Both the position numbers and the translations under genes were made by a program. 64,000 nt of DNA from Polyangia bacterium. Lineage in GTDB: Bacteria > Myxococcota_A > Polyangia > Nannocystales > Nannocystaceae. Position 1 is the stretch's first letter; each line of letters opens with the position of its first letter. The notes below the pieces were generated by a model that ran no database searches, was not told the origin of the DNA, and worked only from the letters and a program-made list of their open reading frames with translations. The DNA is taken from assembly GCA_030424595.1 (NCBI GenBank), contig JAUHWG010000019.1, positions 62,001 to 126,000 of the forward strand. Direction: 5' to 3'. Positions 36,689 through 45,130 of this stretch are shown here, in pieces.

Positions 36689-38338
36689 GTGCTTCGCCGA
36701 ACGCCTCGCGGATCATCCGCTGGTCCCCAGCGCGGGCGCTCGAGGCGTTCGCGCGTCCTCCTCTGCGGCGCGCGTCGTGGCTTCGCCCGCGACGCTGCGC
36801 TGTCGGGGCTCGTCGGCGTCGCGCTGCTGATGAGCGCGGCCTGTGATCGGCGCGCTGCTGTGTCGGAGCCAGGCGCCGGAGCTCCCGAGGCGGGGGTCGC
36901 GGGAGAGGCCGAACCCGGCGCGTCCGCGGGCTCGTCAGCTCCGACCGCCGCCGACGCGGGCTCGGCCCCCGTGAAGGCCGACCCTCTGCGGGTGACCTTC
37001 GCCGACGGCAGCGATCTCGAGCTCCGCTTTCAGGGCGAGGCTTGGGCGACGACGATCGCCGCGAAGCGCCTGATCCTGCTCGAGGAGGATTTTCGGCACC
37101 TGCAGGCGATCGACCCGGCCACCGGCGCTCAGAGCTGGCGGCTCCAGGCCCAGTCCGATCCGGCCGGTCAACACGACCTCTACGCCGCCGAAGATCGGGC
37201 GCTGCTGCACGCCGGGCCCCGCTTGGTCATGGTCGACGCGGCCGCAGGTCGTCGTCTCGGCGAGGCCAAGGCCTACTACAACGGGGGCGACAGCGACTGT
37301 CGCCTGCGGATCGAGGGGGGCGCCTGCGCCTATGTCTGCGGGTGCACGCTGCAGCCGATCGACTGCGGTAGCGGAGCGCAGGTCGGCCCCAGCTTTCCCT
37401 CGTCGGAGAATCACATCTACTTCGACATGGCCGAGCCGCACGACACGGTCTGTCCGATCCAGCCGCGGCTCCTCGGTCGCGCCGGCGATCGCAGCGTGGC
37501 CCTGGTCGAGGGGGCCGACGGCCTGATGGGGGCGGTCGGGGTCGATCCGGCGGGCGTCGTCCGCTGGCGGCTCGACGGGCTGCTCCCCCGCAGGGGGACC
37601 TTCAGCGCCGGTGGGGTGGACGCGGGGATCTCCGCCGAGAACGGCCTGTGCTGGGTGATCGACAGCTACGAGGGGGACCTCGCGGTCTTCGACTGCGCGG
37701 CGGGCCAGCGCCTGTGGGGGGCGAAGATCGAGGTGGGCGAGCGACAGGTGCGGGTGGTCTGGCTGGCGCTGGACGGCGGCCGCCTGTGGATCCACACCAG
37801 CGGCGCCGAGGGGGGCTCGGTCGAGCTGCGTGATCCGGCGAGCGGCGGTCGGATCTGGGCCCACGCTCTCCCCGGCGGGACGACGCCCTGGCCCCTCGAC
37901 GAGGTGCTCGCGCAGGTCTACCTCCCGCAGAGGACCAAGCTCTTGATCTACGACGGGGGCCGCGGTCGGGTGGTCAAGGAGATCGCGGTCGACGAGCGGC
38001 TGCGGGTCGTCGACGATCCGGCCGGCGGTTTTCTCGTCATCGGCGATGACCTGGTCGAGCTCGACGCGCAGGCCAAGGTCCGGCGACGGCGGCCGCGGGT
38101 GATCCGCGGGCTCCTCGGGGTCACCCGGGATCACCTCGTCGTCGGCGAGGGGGAGGAGGTCGAGGTGCTTCGCCGTGACGACCTGACGGTGTCGCTGCGG
38201 ATCGACGGCAAGGTGCGGATGCTCGACTCCGGGGAGCTCGGGCCCAGCTCGCTGCTCTTCGCCCGCTCGCAGCGGGGCGTGCCGACCGAGGTCTTGCTGC
38301 TGGGACCAGCCCGGGCGGCTCGCCGGGCGAGGGACTAG
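36689..38338 (+). CDS. PQQ-like beta-propeller lipoprotein
   Basis: 549 residues from a GTG. An Arg-rich N-terminal extension precedes the hydrophobic stretch and lipobox MSAAC (Cys52). After an Ala/Gly/Glu linker come propeller blades with the PQQ-like repeat LQAIDPATGAQSWRL, VAVFDCAAGQRLWGAKI-type and LRDPASGGRIWAH segments, including the W motif of each blade. A Cys-containing loop (CAYVCGCTLQPIDCG) interrupts one blade. BamB-like and PQQ-dehydrogenase-like proteins share this fold; here there is no catalytic PQQ signature, so a surface binding role is likely. The long n-region before the signal helix could mean that the true start is further in. Confidence 0.75.
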   Translation: MLRRTPRGSSAGPQRGRSRRSRVLLCGARRGFARDAALSGLVGVALLMSAACDRRAAVSEPGAGAPEAGVAGEAEPGASAGSSAPTAADAGSAPVKADPLRVTFADGSDLELRFQGEAWATTIAAKRLILLEEDFRHLQAIDPATGAQSWRLQAQSDPAGQHDLYAAEDRALLHAGPRLVMVDAAAGRRLGEAKAYYNGGDSDCRLRIEGGACAYVCGCTLQPIDCGSGAQVGPSFPSSENHIYFDMAEPHDTVCPIQPRLLGRAGDRSVALVEGADGLMGAVGVDPAGVVRWRLDGLLPRRGTFSAGGVDAGISAENGLCWVIDSYEGDLAVFDCAAGQRLWGAKIEVGERQVRVVWLALDGGRLWIHTSGAEGGSVELRDPASGGRIWAHALPGGTTPWPLDEVLAQVYLPQRTKLLIYDGGRGRVVKEIAVDERLRVVDDPAGGFLVIGDDLVELDAQAKVRRRRPRVIRGLLGVTRDHLVVGEGEEVEVLRRDDLTVSLRIDGKVRMLDSGELGPSSLLFARSQRGVPTEVLLLGPARAARRARD

Positions 38339-38366
38339 CAGCCGCGGCTGATGTCGGGCGGGCTCG

Positions 38367-38443
38367 TGGGCCTCGCATGGGCCTCGCGTGGGCCTCGCGT
38401 GGGCCTCGTGTCGGCCTCGCGTCGACCTCGCGTGGGCCTCCGC
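38367..38443. repeat. 11-bp tandem repeat, 7 copies
   Basis: tgggcctcgcg units with a few changes (tcggcctcgcg, tcgacctcgcg), directly upstream of dispersed element E. Confidence 0.9.
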
Positions 38444-38458
38444 GAGGACGCGCGGTCG

Positions 38459-38542
38459 AGCTCGGCAAAGCGGCGTACTGTCGAGGCCAAGGTACCGACG
38501 CTCGCGGAGCGCGAGACGACGGGGCTCTTGCCACGGACCGCT
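38459..38542 (+). repeat. Dispersed element, copy E (diverged)
   Basis: Aligns with the core of the other copies: agcggcgtac, tgtcgaggcca, accgacgctcgcgg, agcgcgag and acggggctcttgcca. It is the most diverged copy and has lost one base, so the shared frame is broken. Confidence 0.65.
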
Positions 38543-38625
38543 GGCCGAGAGCTCGCACGGGTGGAGAAGTGCGAGCGAAGCGGCGGTCTGGTCAGGGCTG
38601 ACCTGGCTGGTAGGCTGGGGCCGCT

Positions 38626-39720
38626 GTGGAGCGGCCGATGACCACCCCTACGTCCTGCGTTCTCCTCTGGGATCCGGAGTGCCCCAACGTCGACCTGGCC
38701 CGCGCACGCCTGCGCGAGGCCTTCGCGACGATCGAGCGCGAGCGGCCCGGGGGCGCAGGCGAAGCTCCTTGGCAGGAGCGTCGCTGCGATGATCCGACGC
38801 TGCCGTCAGGGCTGCGCGGCTACGGATCGCCGACGATCCTGGTCGGCGGTCGTGACGTGGGCGGCGGCGGGCCCACCTGCGGCCAGGGGTGCCGGGTCTA
38901 CGGCGGCGATGGGGATCGCGAGGGCGCCTACTCGGGGGCGCCCTCGGTCGCGATGATCGTCGCTGCGCTGAGGGGACATGGGGCTCCCGGGGCCAGTGGC
39001 GAGCGCGAGGGCGGCGAGGGCGGCGAGGGTGGTGAGGCGCCGCAGGGCGAGCGTCGTCCGAGCGGCCCAGGGGAGGGAGGTGTGCTGGTGCTCGTGCGCC
39101 ACGGGGAGACCGTCGGCAACTCGTCGATCCGCCTCTACGGCGCGACCGACATCGATCTCTCCCCGCTGGGGGAGGCCCAGCTCCGCCGCGCCGGAGAGGC
39201 TCTGGCGGACGAGCGCTTCGACCGGTTCATCACCTCGCCGATGCTCCGGGCTCGGCGATCGGCGGCGATCGTCGCCGAGGCCCTGCGCGCGCCCTCGCCG
39301 GCCCCGCGGGCGGTCGAGGCCCTGCGCGAGCGCAACTTCGGCGACTGGGAGGGCTGGACCGTCGCCGAGGTCGCCGAGCGGGATCCCGCAGGCTACGAGC
39401 GGTGGCAGACCCAGGGGCTCGACTTCGTCTTTCCCGGCGGGGACTCGCGCAGGGACCTGTCGTCGAGGGTCCTCGCCGCCGTCCGCGAAGACGCCGACGG
39501 AGGCCCGCTCTTCCCCCCCTCCGCGCGGAGCTTGGCGGTGCTCCACAAGGGGATCATCAAGGTGATCCTGGGGGAGCTGCTCGGGCTCGATCACGGCGAG
39601 GCGCAGGCTCTGACCGTGGCCCTAGGCAGCATCCATCGCCTGCGCTGGGGCGATGACCGCTGGCACCTCGAGGCCGGCAACCTCACCGAGCATCTCGGCG
39701 AGCACTACCTGGAGAGCTGA
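38626..39720 (+). CDS. Thioredoxin-like / histidine phosphatase fusion
   Basis: 364 residues. The N-terminal about 110 residues resemble small thioredoxin-fold proteins (LLWDPECPNVDLARARLREA, GYGSPTILVGGRDV, CGQGCRVYGG), followed by an acidic Gly/Glu linker repeat (EGGEGGEGGE) and a complete phosphoglycerate-mutase-type histidine phosphatase (about 150-360): catalytic LVRHGETVGN, SPMLRARRSA, ERNFGDWEGW, and the second His in VLHKGIIKVIL, where the common form is SHG. The enzyme class dephosphorylates small phosphoesters such as alpha-ribazole phosphate or fructose-2,6-bisphosphate; the substrate here is open. The GTG at 38626 is chosen because TAGGCT lies 9 nt before it; ATG 38638 is the alternative. 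Confidence 0.82.
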   Translation: MERPMTTPTSCVLLWDPECPNVDLARARLREAFATIERERPGGAGEAPWQERRCDDPTLPSGLRGYGSPTILVGGRDVGGGGPTCGQGCRVYGGDGDREGAYSGAPSVAMIVAALRGHGAPGASGEREGGEGGEGGEAPQGERRPSGPGEGGVLVLVRHGETVGNSSIRLYGATDIDLSPLGEAQLRRAGEALADERFDRFITSPMLRARRSAAIVAEALRAPSPAPRAVEALRERNFGDWEGWTVAEVAERDPAGYERWQTQGLDFVFPGGDSRRDLSSRVLAAVREDADGGPLFPPSARSLAVLHKGIIKVILGELLGLDHGEAQALTVALGSIHRLRWGDDRWHLEAGNLTEHLGEHYLES

Positions 39721-39939
39721 GGGGTCGGCGCAGGGTCGACGCTCCGCGCGGGCAGCGTGGAGCTTCGTCGGCGCAGAGGCGCAAGGGCCTGCCAAGGCGT
39801 CCCGCGGACTAGGGCGAGCAGGCGTTCCTCGGCGACCGCCGCCCGCTGCCGCTCTGGTCGACACCGACGTCGACCTGCGCTGGACGCCGAAGGTGCGGGC
39901 GATCCTTCGGCGCCTCCGCGGCCTCCGGCTTGGCGGCGA

Positions 39940-40665
39940 CTAGAGGACCGGCGCGAAGTGGGGGAAGGGCCGGTCCGACTCCGGCAGATCCGCGAGGCTG
40001 ACGAAGTCGGCGACGCCGGCGAGGGCGCCCCAGAGCGCCTTGATCTCAGGGTCGGAGTGGGCGGCCTCGGAGGCGGCTCGGTCGCGCCACTCGAAGATCT
40101 CGAGGACCGTGCGGCCGTCGCTCGAGCGGACCAGCGTGACCGGTCGCGGGGTCGCGAGGCCGCGGCGCTGGAGCGTCGAGACGTGATCGCGGAGGAGCGT
40201 GAGGAGCTGGTCGAGGGCGCCGTCGTGGGCCCGGTAGACGGCGAAGGCGACCTGCGGTCCTGCGCGCTCGCCCTGGGCGTCGCCCGCGGGCTCGGCGAGG
40301 GTGTGCTCGTCGTCTCCGCGGTAGGTGCAGCCGGCGGTGCAGGTCTCGCGGACCGAGACCGCCTGGAGGAGCGGCAGCTCGGGCTTGATCCGGGCCCAGA
40401 TCCAGCGGCAGAGGAGCTCGCTGGTCGGGTTCTCGAGGCCCTCGACGTCGTTGAGGCAGCGGTGATCGAGGGCCTTGTGGATAGGCTCGAAGGCGCGGCC
40501 GATCTCCGCAAAGTCGATCACCCAGCCGCTGCGATCGCCGACGGGTCCGTGGACCGCGAGCTCGACCTCAAACGAATGGCCGTGGAGGCGGAAGCACTTG
40601 TGGTCCGGGGGGACGTTGGGGAGGCGGTGGGCCGCCTCAAAGCGGAAGCGCTTGAAGATCTCCAT
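39940..40665 (-). CDS. queD: QueD-like 6-carboxytetrahydropterin synthase with extra C-terminal domain
   Basis: 241 residues. The N-terminal about 120 residues are a full QueD/6-pyruvoyl-tetrahydropterin synthase unit: zinc ligands His13, His28 and His30 (HRL and HGHSF), catalytic Cys24, VIDFAEIG, LDHRCLND and NPTSE, and the Glu in ETCTAGCTY. The family converts dihydroneopterin triphosphate to 6-carboxytetrahydropterin in queuosine synthesis. The added C-terminal part (about 140-241; QVAFAVYRAHDGALDQLLTL, VLEIFEWRDRAASEAAHSD) looks like an antibiotic-biosynthesis-monooxygenase/dimeric ferredoxin-like domain. No other queuosine genes are nearby. TATCTT lies 9 nt before the ATG. Confidence 0.85.
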   Translation of the reverse strand: MEIFKRFRFEAAHRLPNVPPDHKCFRLHGHSFEVELAVHGPVGDRSGWVIDFAEIGRAFEPIHKALDHRCLNDVEGLENPTSELLCRWIWARIKPELPLLQAVSVRETCTAGCTYRGDDEHTLAEPAGDAQGERAGPQVAFAVYRAHDGALDQLLTLLRDHVSTLQRRGLATPRPVTLVRSSDGRTVLEIFEWRDRAASEAAHSDPEIKALWGALAGVADFVSLADLPESDRPFPHFAPVL

Positions 40666-40767
40666 GGGCGGCAGAAGATAGCGGAGGCGCGATCCCGCGG
40701 CCAGCCCCGAACCGAGCCGAGCCCCGGCGAACCGAGCTCCGGCGAACCGAGCCCCGCCCGTAGCCCT

Positions 40768-41829
40768 TCAGACCTGCAGCTCGGGCCAATAGAGGCCGTG
40801 GTGGCTGCGGAAGACCGAGAGGAGGGCGGCGCCGCGGGGGCTCATCGCCGGGGCCTGCGGGGCGTCGGCGCCGAGGAGGACGTCGACGCAGGCGGAGACC
40901 GAGCTCGCGGTCGCGGCTGGGTTGTAGCCGCCTTCGAGGAGGAGGACGAGGCGGCCGTCGCAGTGGCGATCGGCGAGGTCGCGCAGGAGCTGCGTGAGGC
41001 TGGCAAAGCCGCCTTCGCTCAGCTCGAAGCCGCCGATCGGATCCTCTGCGTGGCCGTCGAAGCCGGCGGAGACGAGGATGAGGTCGGGCCTGAAGCTGGC
41101 GACGAGCGTCGGCAGGATGGCGCCGTAGATCCCGACGAGATCGCCGTCGCCGGTGCCCGCCGGCAGCGGCAGGTTGACGGTCTTGCCGAAGGCGCCGCCG
41201 CTGCCGAGGCTGTTCATCTCGCCGGTGTCCGGGTAGAACGGCGACTGGTGGCTGTCGACGACGAGGACGTCGGGGTCGGCGAAGAAGATCGCCTCGGTGC
41301 CGTTGCCGTGGTGGACGCCCCAGTCGACGATCATCACCCGCGCGGCGCCGTGGCGGGCGCGGGCGTGGGCGGCCGCGACGGCGACGTTGTTGAGGAAGCA
41401 GGCGCCCATCATCCGATCGGCCTTGGCGTGGTGGCCGGGGGGGCGGGTCAGGCAGAGGGCGCGCTTCGCCTCGCCGCGGTAGAGGGCGTCGACCGCGAGG
41501 ATCCCCGCGCCGGCCGCGAGCTCGATCGCCGGCACGGATCCGGCGGAGACCGCCGTGTCGGCGCTCAGCCAAGCGTCGGCGCTCTCGCCCCGGAGGGCGT
41601 CTAGGCGGTCCAGGAGGGCGGCGTCGTGGACCCGCAGGAGCGCCTCGCGGGGGGCGGGCTCGAGCGTTCGCCAGCGCAGCGATCGCGCAGCGTCGGCGGC
41701 CGCCGGCTCGCGGAGGCGGGCGAGGAGCTCGCGGAGCCGCGCCGGGGACTCCGGGTGGTCGCAGGGCGGATCGTGCTCCAGGAGTCGTTCGTCGGCGAAG
41801 ACGAGGAGATCGTCGGTCGGTTCAGTCAA
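40768..41829 (-). CDS. Histone-deacetylase superfamily protein lacking one zinc ligand
   Basis: 353 residues, full length for bacterial class II-type deacetylases (acetylpolyamine amidohydrolase-like). The family motifs are visible: RPPGHHA, ACFLNNVAVAAAH, SAGFDGHAEDPIGG and LLEGGYN. The metal motif reads DWGVHHGNGTE where the family has DWDVHHGNGT: residue 171 is Gly (GGC) instead of the zinc-binding Asp. His173 and the Asp of SAGFD are kept. Catalysis may be lost or altered. The start is a TTG at 41829; no better start is seen. The next gene downstream on this strand is the queD-like fusion. Confidence 0.88.
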   Translation of the reverse strand: MTEPTDDLLVFADERLLEHDPPCDHPESPARLRELLARLREPAAADAARSLRWRTLEPAPREALLRVHDAALLDRLDALRGESADAWLSADTAVSAGSVPAIELAAGAGILAVDALYRGEAKRALCLTRPPGHHAKADRMMGACFLNNVAVAAAHARARHGAARVMIVDWGVHHGNGTEAIFFADPDVLVVDSHQSPFYPDTGEMNSLGSGGAFGKTVNLPLPAGTGDGDLVGIYGAILPTLVASFRPDLILVSAGFDGHAEDPIGGFELSEGGFASLTQLLRDLADRHCDGRLVLLLEGGYNPAATASSVSACVDVLLGADAPQAPAMSPRGAALLSVFRSHHGLYWPELQV

Positions 41830-41865
41830 AGCGTGTCGGGCGTGATCCGCGGGGGGTCCGCGGGG

Positions 41866-41936
41866 GGGGATGGTCCCCCGCGGGGATGGTCCCCCGCGGG
41901 GATGGTCCCCCGCGGGGATGGTCCCCCGCGGGGATG
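41866..41936. repeat. 16-bp tandem repeat, about 4.4 copies
   Basis: Perfect ggggatggtcccccgc units. Each joint contains the near-palindrome gcggggatggtcccccgc, so the tract could form a row of hairpins. It lies upstream of the deacetylase-like gene. Confidence 0.95.
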
Positions 41937-41984
41937 ATGGACGGGCTTTGGGCGCCGGTCCAGGCCTAGCAGCCCGGCGAGAGT

Positions 41985-42130
41985 CCTGCGCGTTCTCCCC
42001 CGGCCCTCATCGGTACTCTCGGCTCCGCCAAAACCTGCACTACCCCCCGGTTTAGCGGCGCCTTGTCCAAGCCAGGCGGACCGACGATTGCGGCGCGAGA
42101 GCGCACGGGACTTTCACCGCAGGTCGCTAG
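41985..42130 (+). repeat. Dispersed element, copy B
   Basis: Core agcggcgccttgtccaagcc, ccgacgattgcggcgcgaga and gggactttcaccgcaggtcg. The shared frame reads CTTPRFSGALSKPGG then PTIAARERTGLSPQ without a stop. It ends 18 bp before the stop codon of the convergent heparinase gene. Confidence 0.85.
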
Positions 42131-42148
42131 ACGTGGGCGCCTTCGGTC

Positions 42149-43765
42149 TCAGCTCTCGGCGCGAAACTCGATGGTCACGCCCTTCGTGGGGAGGCGGGTG
42201 ATGAGGGCGATCCGCGGGGCGTCGCGGCCGATCGCCCTCCAGCCGCGGGCGTCGCTGCGGGTCCAGAGGAGGCTCGCCGGGCCGGTCATCGTGAAGCGGC
42301 GACCGCCGGCGGTGGTGACCCGGAAGCCGCCAGCGATCGGCGCGAGCAGGCATTGCGCGGGGAGGAAGTAGCGGAGCATCGCCGGCGCAGCCTCCGGGGT
42401 CGAGAGGGAGTCGCTGCAGAGCAGCGCGCCGTCCCGCCACTCGAGCGTCCGCCGGTGGGTCACGGGCCAACGGTAGCCGCGGACATATCCGCTGAGCCGA
42501 TCTCGCTCGGCCGTGTCGACGCCGACCTCCGCCCGTCCGCCGATCCGATGGCTCGCCCACAGCTCGTGCTGGTTGCGGTCGTCATCGCCGATGGTGACGG
42601 TGTTGTGGGCCGCCGTGCTCCGGCTGTAGGTGCGGTCGTCGCCGATCGTGTAGGTGCCGACGCCGGCGTCGACGATGACGCGCTCCTCGCCGAGGCTGAG
42701 CTCGATCGCCAGGGCGTCCGCGTGGAGGTGGCCCACCTGGCGCTCGAGGTCGGTGCCGCCGGCGTTCCACAGCGCCGTCCACGGGCCCCAGGCCCGGCGG
42801 TAGAAGCCGGCGCTCGGAGCATCGGCGTCGCCCGCTTCCAGGCTCTTGCCGAGCCGGGCGGCGAGGCTTCGCGGGTTGACGGGGGCGCCGCGCTGGGAGT
42901 CGCCCCAGAGGGCCACGTCACCGTCGGGGTGGGTGAAGGCGGGGAGGGCCTCGGACATCCGCTCGATCGCCCCCTGGAAGGTCGGCCGCAGCGCGGGCAT
43001 CTGGACCTTGCGCATCGACATCGCCGACAGGACGAGCGAGAGCTGCTCGGCGAGAACGCAGTGGTAGGTCGGGGTCCGCTCGCGGTGGACCCCGTCTTCG
43101 CCGAGCTGGTCGACGATGGTCTCGGCGAGGCTCGGCAGCCAGCGATCGCAGAGCCGGACCGGCAGCGGCCCCGAAAGAGTGAGGCCCGCGGTCGCGAGGG
43201 CGACGAGGTCGGTCCAGAGGTGGTTGCCGTCGAGGTGGCGCTCCAAGTGGCGCTCCAGGTGCTGGAGCTGGGCGGCGAGCGACCCGTAAAACCAGCGCTC
43301 CTGGTTGCTGCCGAGGATCTGACGGTGGCGCGCGAGCCAGCCGATCCAGTGGAGCACCCGCATCGCCGTCGGGTAGGGCTCCCAACCGACGCCGCGGGTG
43401 TGGGTGTCGATCCAGTTGAGCAGGAGGCTCCGGGTCACCCGTGGGTCGGCCTCAGGGTCGTTGATCCAGCCGTGGTAGTGGAGCGTGTAGAGCCACAGCG
43501 GGCTGCGCCCGGCGGGCTCCCAGCCATCGCGGAGCAGGTCGATGCTCGGACCGCCGAAGAGGGCGACCGAGCGCCCCTGATCGAGCGCCTGACCCTCGAC
43601 CGAGGGGGGCTGCCAGTCGCCGCTGACGTCGATCCCGGTGCAGCCGTGGACGGCCACCTCCGCGGGCTCGCGCGGAGGTCCCTTGATCCGGTGGCGGAGC
43701 TGATGCGCGACCTGCTGCGCGCTCAGGTGGCGGATCGTCCGCAGTACCGTCAGGGGGTTGACCAT
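42149..43765 (-). CDS. Heparinase II/III family polysaccharide lyase-like protein
   Basis: 538 residues. N-terminal alpha/alpha-toroid region with WLYTLHYHGWIND, WEPYPTAMRVLHWIGW, LDGNHLWTDLVAL and DGVHRERTPTYH, then the heparinase II/III beta-sandwich with VGHLHADALAIELSLGEERV, DAGVGTYTIGDDRTYSR and STAAHNTVTIGDDD. These are the conserved His/Tyr-containing blocks of the family. No signal peptide is obvious, as in the many myxobacterial and Gram-negative members that sit in exopolysaccharide clusters; here it lies 77 bp downstream of the WecC-like gene. The likely role is trimming or modifying an acidic exopolysaccharide. Confidence 0.88.
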   Translation of the reverse strand: MVNPLTVLRTIRHLSAQQVAHQLRHRIKGPPREPAEVAVHGCTGIDVSGDWQPPSVEGQALDQGRSVALFGGPSIDLLRDGWEPAGRSPLWLYTLHYHGWINDPEADPRVTRSLLLNWIDTHTRGVGWEPYPTAMRVLHWIGWLARHRQILGSNQERWFYGSLAAQLQHLERHLERHLDGNHLWTDLVALATAGLTLSGPLPVRLCDRWLPSLAETIVDQLGEDGVHRERTPTYHCVLAEQLSLVLSAMSMRKVQMPALRPTFQGAIERMSEALPAFTHPDGDVALWGDSQRGAPVNPRSLAARLGKSLEAGDADAPSAGFYRRAWGPWTALWNAGGTDLERQVGHLHADALAIELSLGEERVIVDAGVGTYTIGDDRTYSRSTAAHNTVTIGDDDRNQHELWASHRIGGRAEVGVDTAERDRLSGYVRGYRWPVTHRRTLEWRDGALLCSDSLSTPEAAPAMLRYFLPAQCLLAPIAGGFRVTTAGGRRFTMTGPASLLWTRSDARGWRAIGRDAPRIALITRLPTKGVTIEFRAES

Positions 43766-43842
43766 CGCTACAGACCGCGCCAGCTCCGCGCTAGGAACAC
43801 AATGGCATAGGCGCCGGATCGATGCGAGAGCGTCGAGCCCGC

Positions 43843-45105
43843 TCAGCTCCAGAGACCGACGCAGTCGAGCGTCTCTAGCCCTTCGTAGCGGCCGGTGTCG
43901 ATCCCCCGAAAGCGGCGATGGGCGACGAGAACGACCGCGAGATCGGCGCGCTCCAGGGCCTCGTCGACGGCGACCAGCGGGCAGCCGTCGATGGGGGAGC
44001 TGCGGAGGTGGGGCTCGACGAGGAGCAGGTCGACCCGGCCGTCGGCGACCAGGGTGCGAGCTATCGCCATCGCCGGGCTCTCGCGCAGATCATCGATGTC
44101 GGGCTTGTAGGCCAGGCCGAGGAGGGCGACGCGGGGTCGGGGTCCAGAGGCCTCGCGCGCGGTCTTGGTGCGTCGGTAGATCTCGGCGACGACCTGGCCG
44201 GGGCGCGCGTCGTTGACCGCCCTCGCCCCCTGGATCAGCGGTGTCCGCTCGGGCGCACAGGCGGCGAGGAACCACGGATCGACGGCGATGCAGTGACCGC
44301 CGACGCCGGGGCCGGGGCGGAGGATGTTGACCCTGGGGTGCCGGTTCGCGAGGCGGATCACCTCCCAGGGGGCGAGGTCGAGGTCGCCGCAGACGTTGGC
44401 GAGCTCGTTGGCGTAGGCGATGTTGACGTCGCGGTAGGCGTTCTCCGCGAGCTTGACCAGCTCCGCGGTCTCGGCCCCGGTGCGGTGGATCGTCCCCTTG
44501 ACGAAGCGTCCGTAGAAGTCGGCCGCGCGGGCGGTGCAGGCCGGCGTCAGCCCGCCGAGGACCCGCTCGTTGTCGATGACCTCGCGCAGGGCGGCCCCCG
44601 GGAGCACCCGCTCGGGCGCGTGGGCGACAAAGACGTCCTCGCCGGGGACGAGCCCGCGCTCGCGGATCCGCGCGCCGACGATCCCCCGGGTAGTCCCAGG
44701 TGGGACCGTCGACTCTAGGATCACGAGGTCGCCGGGCTCGAGGTGGGGGGCGAGGCTGCGGCTCGCGGCGTCGACGTAGCTCAGGTCCGGGCTGTGGTCG
44801 GCGGCGAGCGGCGTCGGCACGCAGATCATGTGGGTCCGGGCCCTACGAGGGGCGCGAAAGGCCCGCAGCGTGCCGCCTGTGACCGCCGCGCGGACCAGCG
44901 CCTCGAGCTCTGGCTCGACGATGTGGATCGTCCCGGCGTTGACCCCGGCGACGACATCGTCGTTGAGGTCGACGCCCGCGACGCGGAGACCGTGGGTCGC
45001 GAGGAGGGCGGCGGTGGGCAGGCCGACGTAGCCGAGGCCGATCACGCTGACGTCGAAGTCGCCTCCGCTGCCGCCTGCGCGACCCTCCAAGCGTGGGTCT
45101 TTCAC
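43843..45105 (-). CDS. wecC: UDP-N-acetyl-D-mannosamine dehydrogenase
   Basis: 420 residues, GTG start. UDP-glucose/GDP-mannose dehydrogenase family: NAD fold VSVIGLGYVGLPTAALLA, ESTVPPGTT, HAPERVLPG (the ERVLPG form typical of the ManNAc enzyme), KLAENAYRDVNIAYANELA and the catalytic Cys272 in GGHCIAVDPWF. It oxidises UDP-ManNAc twice to UDP-ManNAcA, a building block of acidic surface polysaccharides. The WecB-like epimerase that makes the substrate is divergently encoded, with only 25 bp between the start codons. Confidence 0.93.
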   Translation of the reverse strand: MKDPRLEGRAGGSGGDFDVSVIGLGYVGLPTAALLATHGLRVAGVDLNDDVVAGVNAGTIHIVEPELEALVRAAVTGGTLRAFRAPRRARTHMICVPTPLAADHSPDLSYVDAASRSLAPHLEPGDLVILESTVPPGTTRGIVGARIRERGLVPGEDVFVAHAPERVLPGAALREVIDNERVLGGLTPACTARAADFYGRFVKGTIHRTGAETAELVKLAENAYRDVNIAYANELANVCGDLDLAPWEVIRLANRHPRVNILRPGPGVGGHCIAVDPWFLAACAPERTPLIQGARAVNDARPGQVVAEIYRRTKTAREASGPRPRVALLGLAYKPDIDDLRESPAMAIARTLVADGRVDLLLVEPHLRSSPIDGCPLVAVDEALERADLAVVLVAHRRFRGIDTGRYEGLETLDCVGLWS

Positions 45106-45130
45106 CGCGTCATGCTATAGCCCGATCGTT

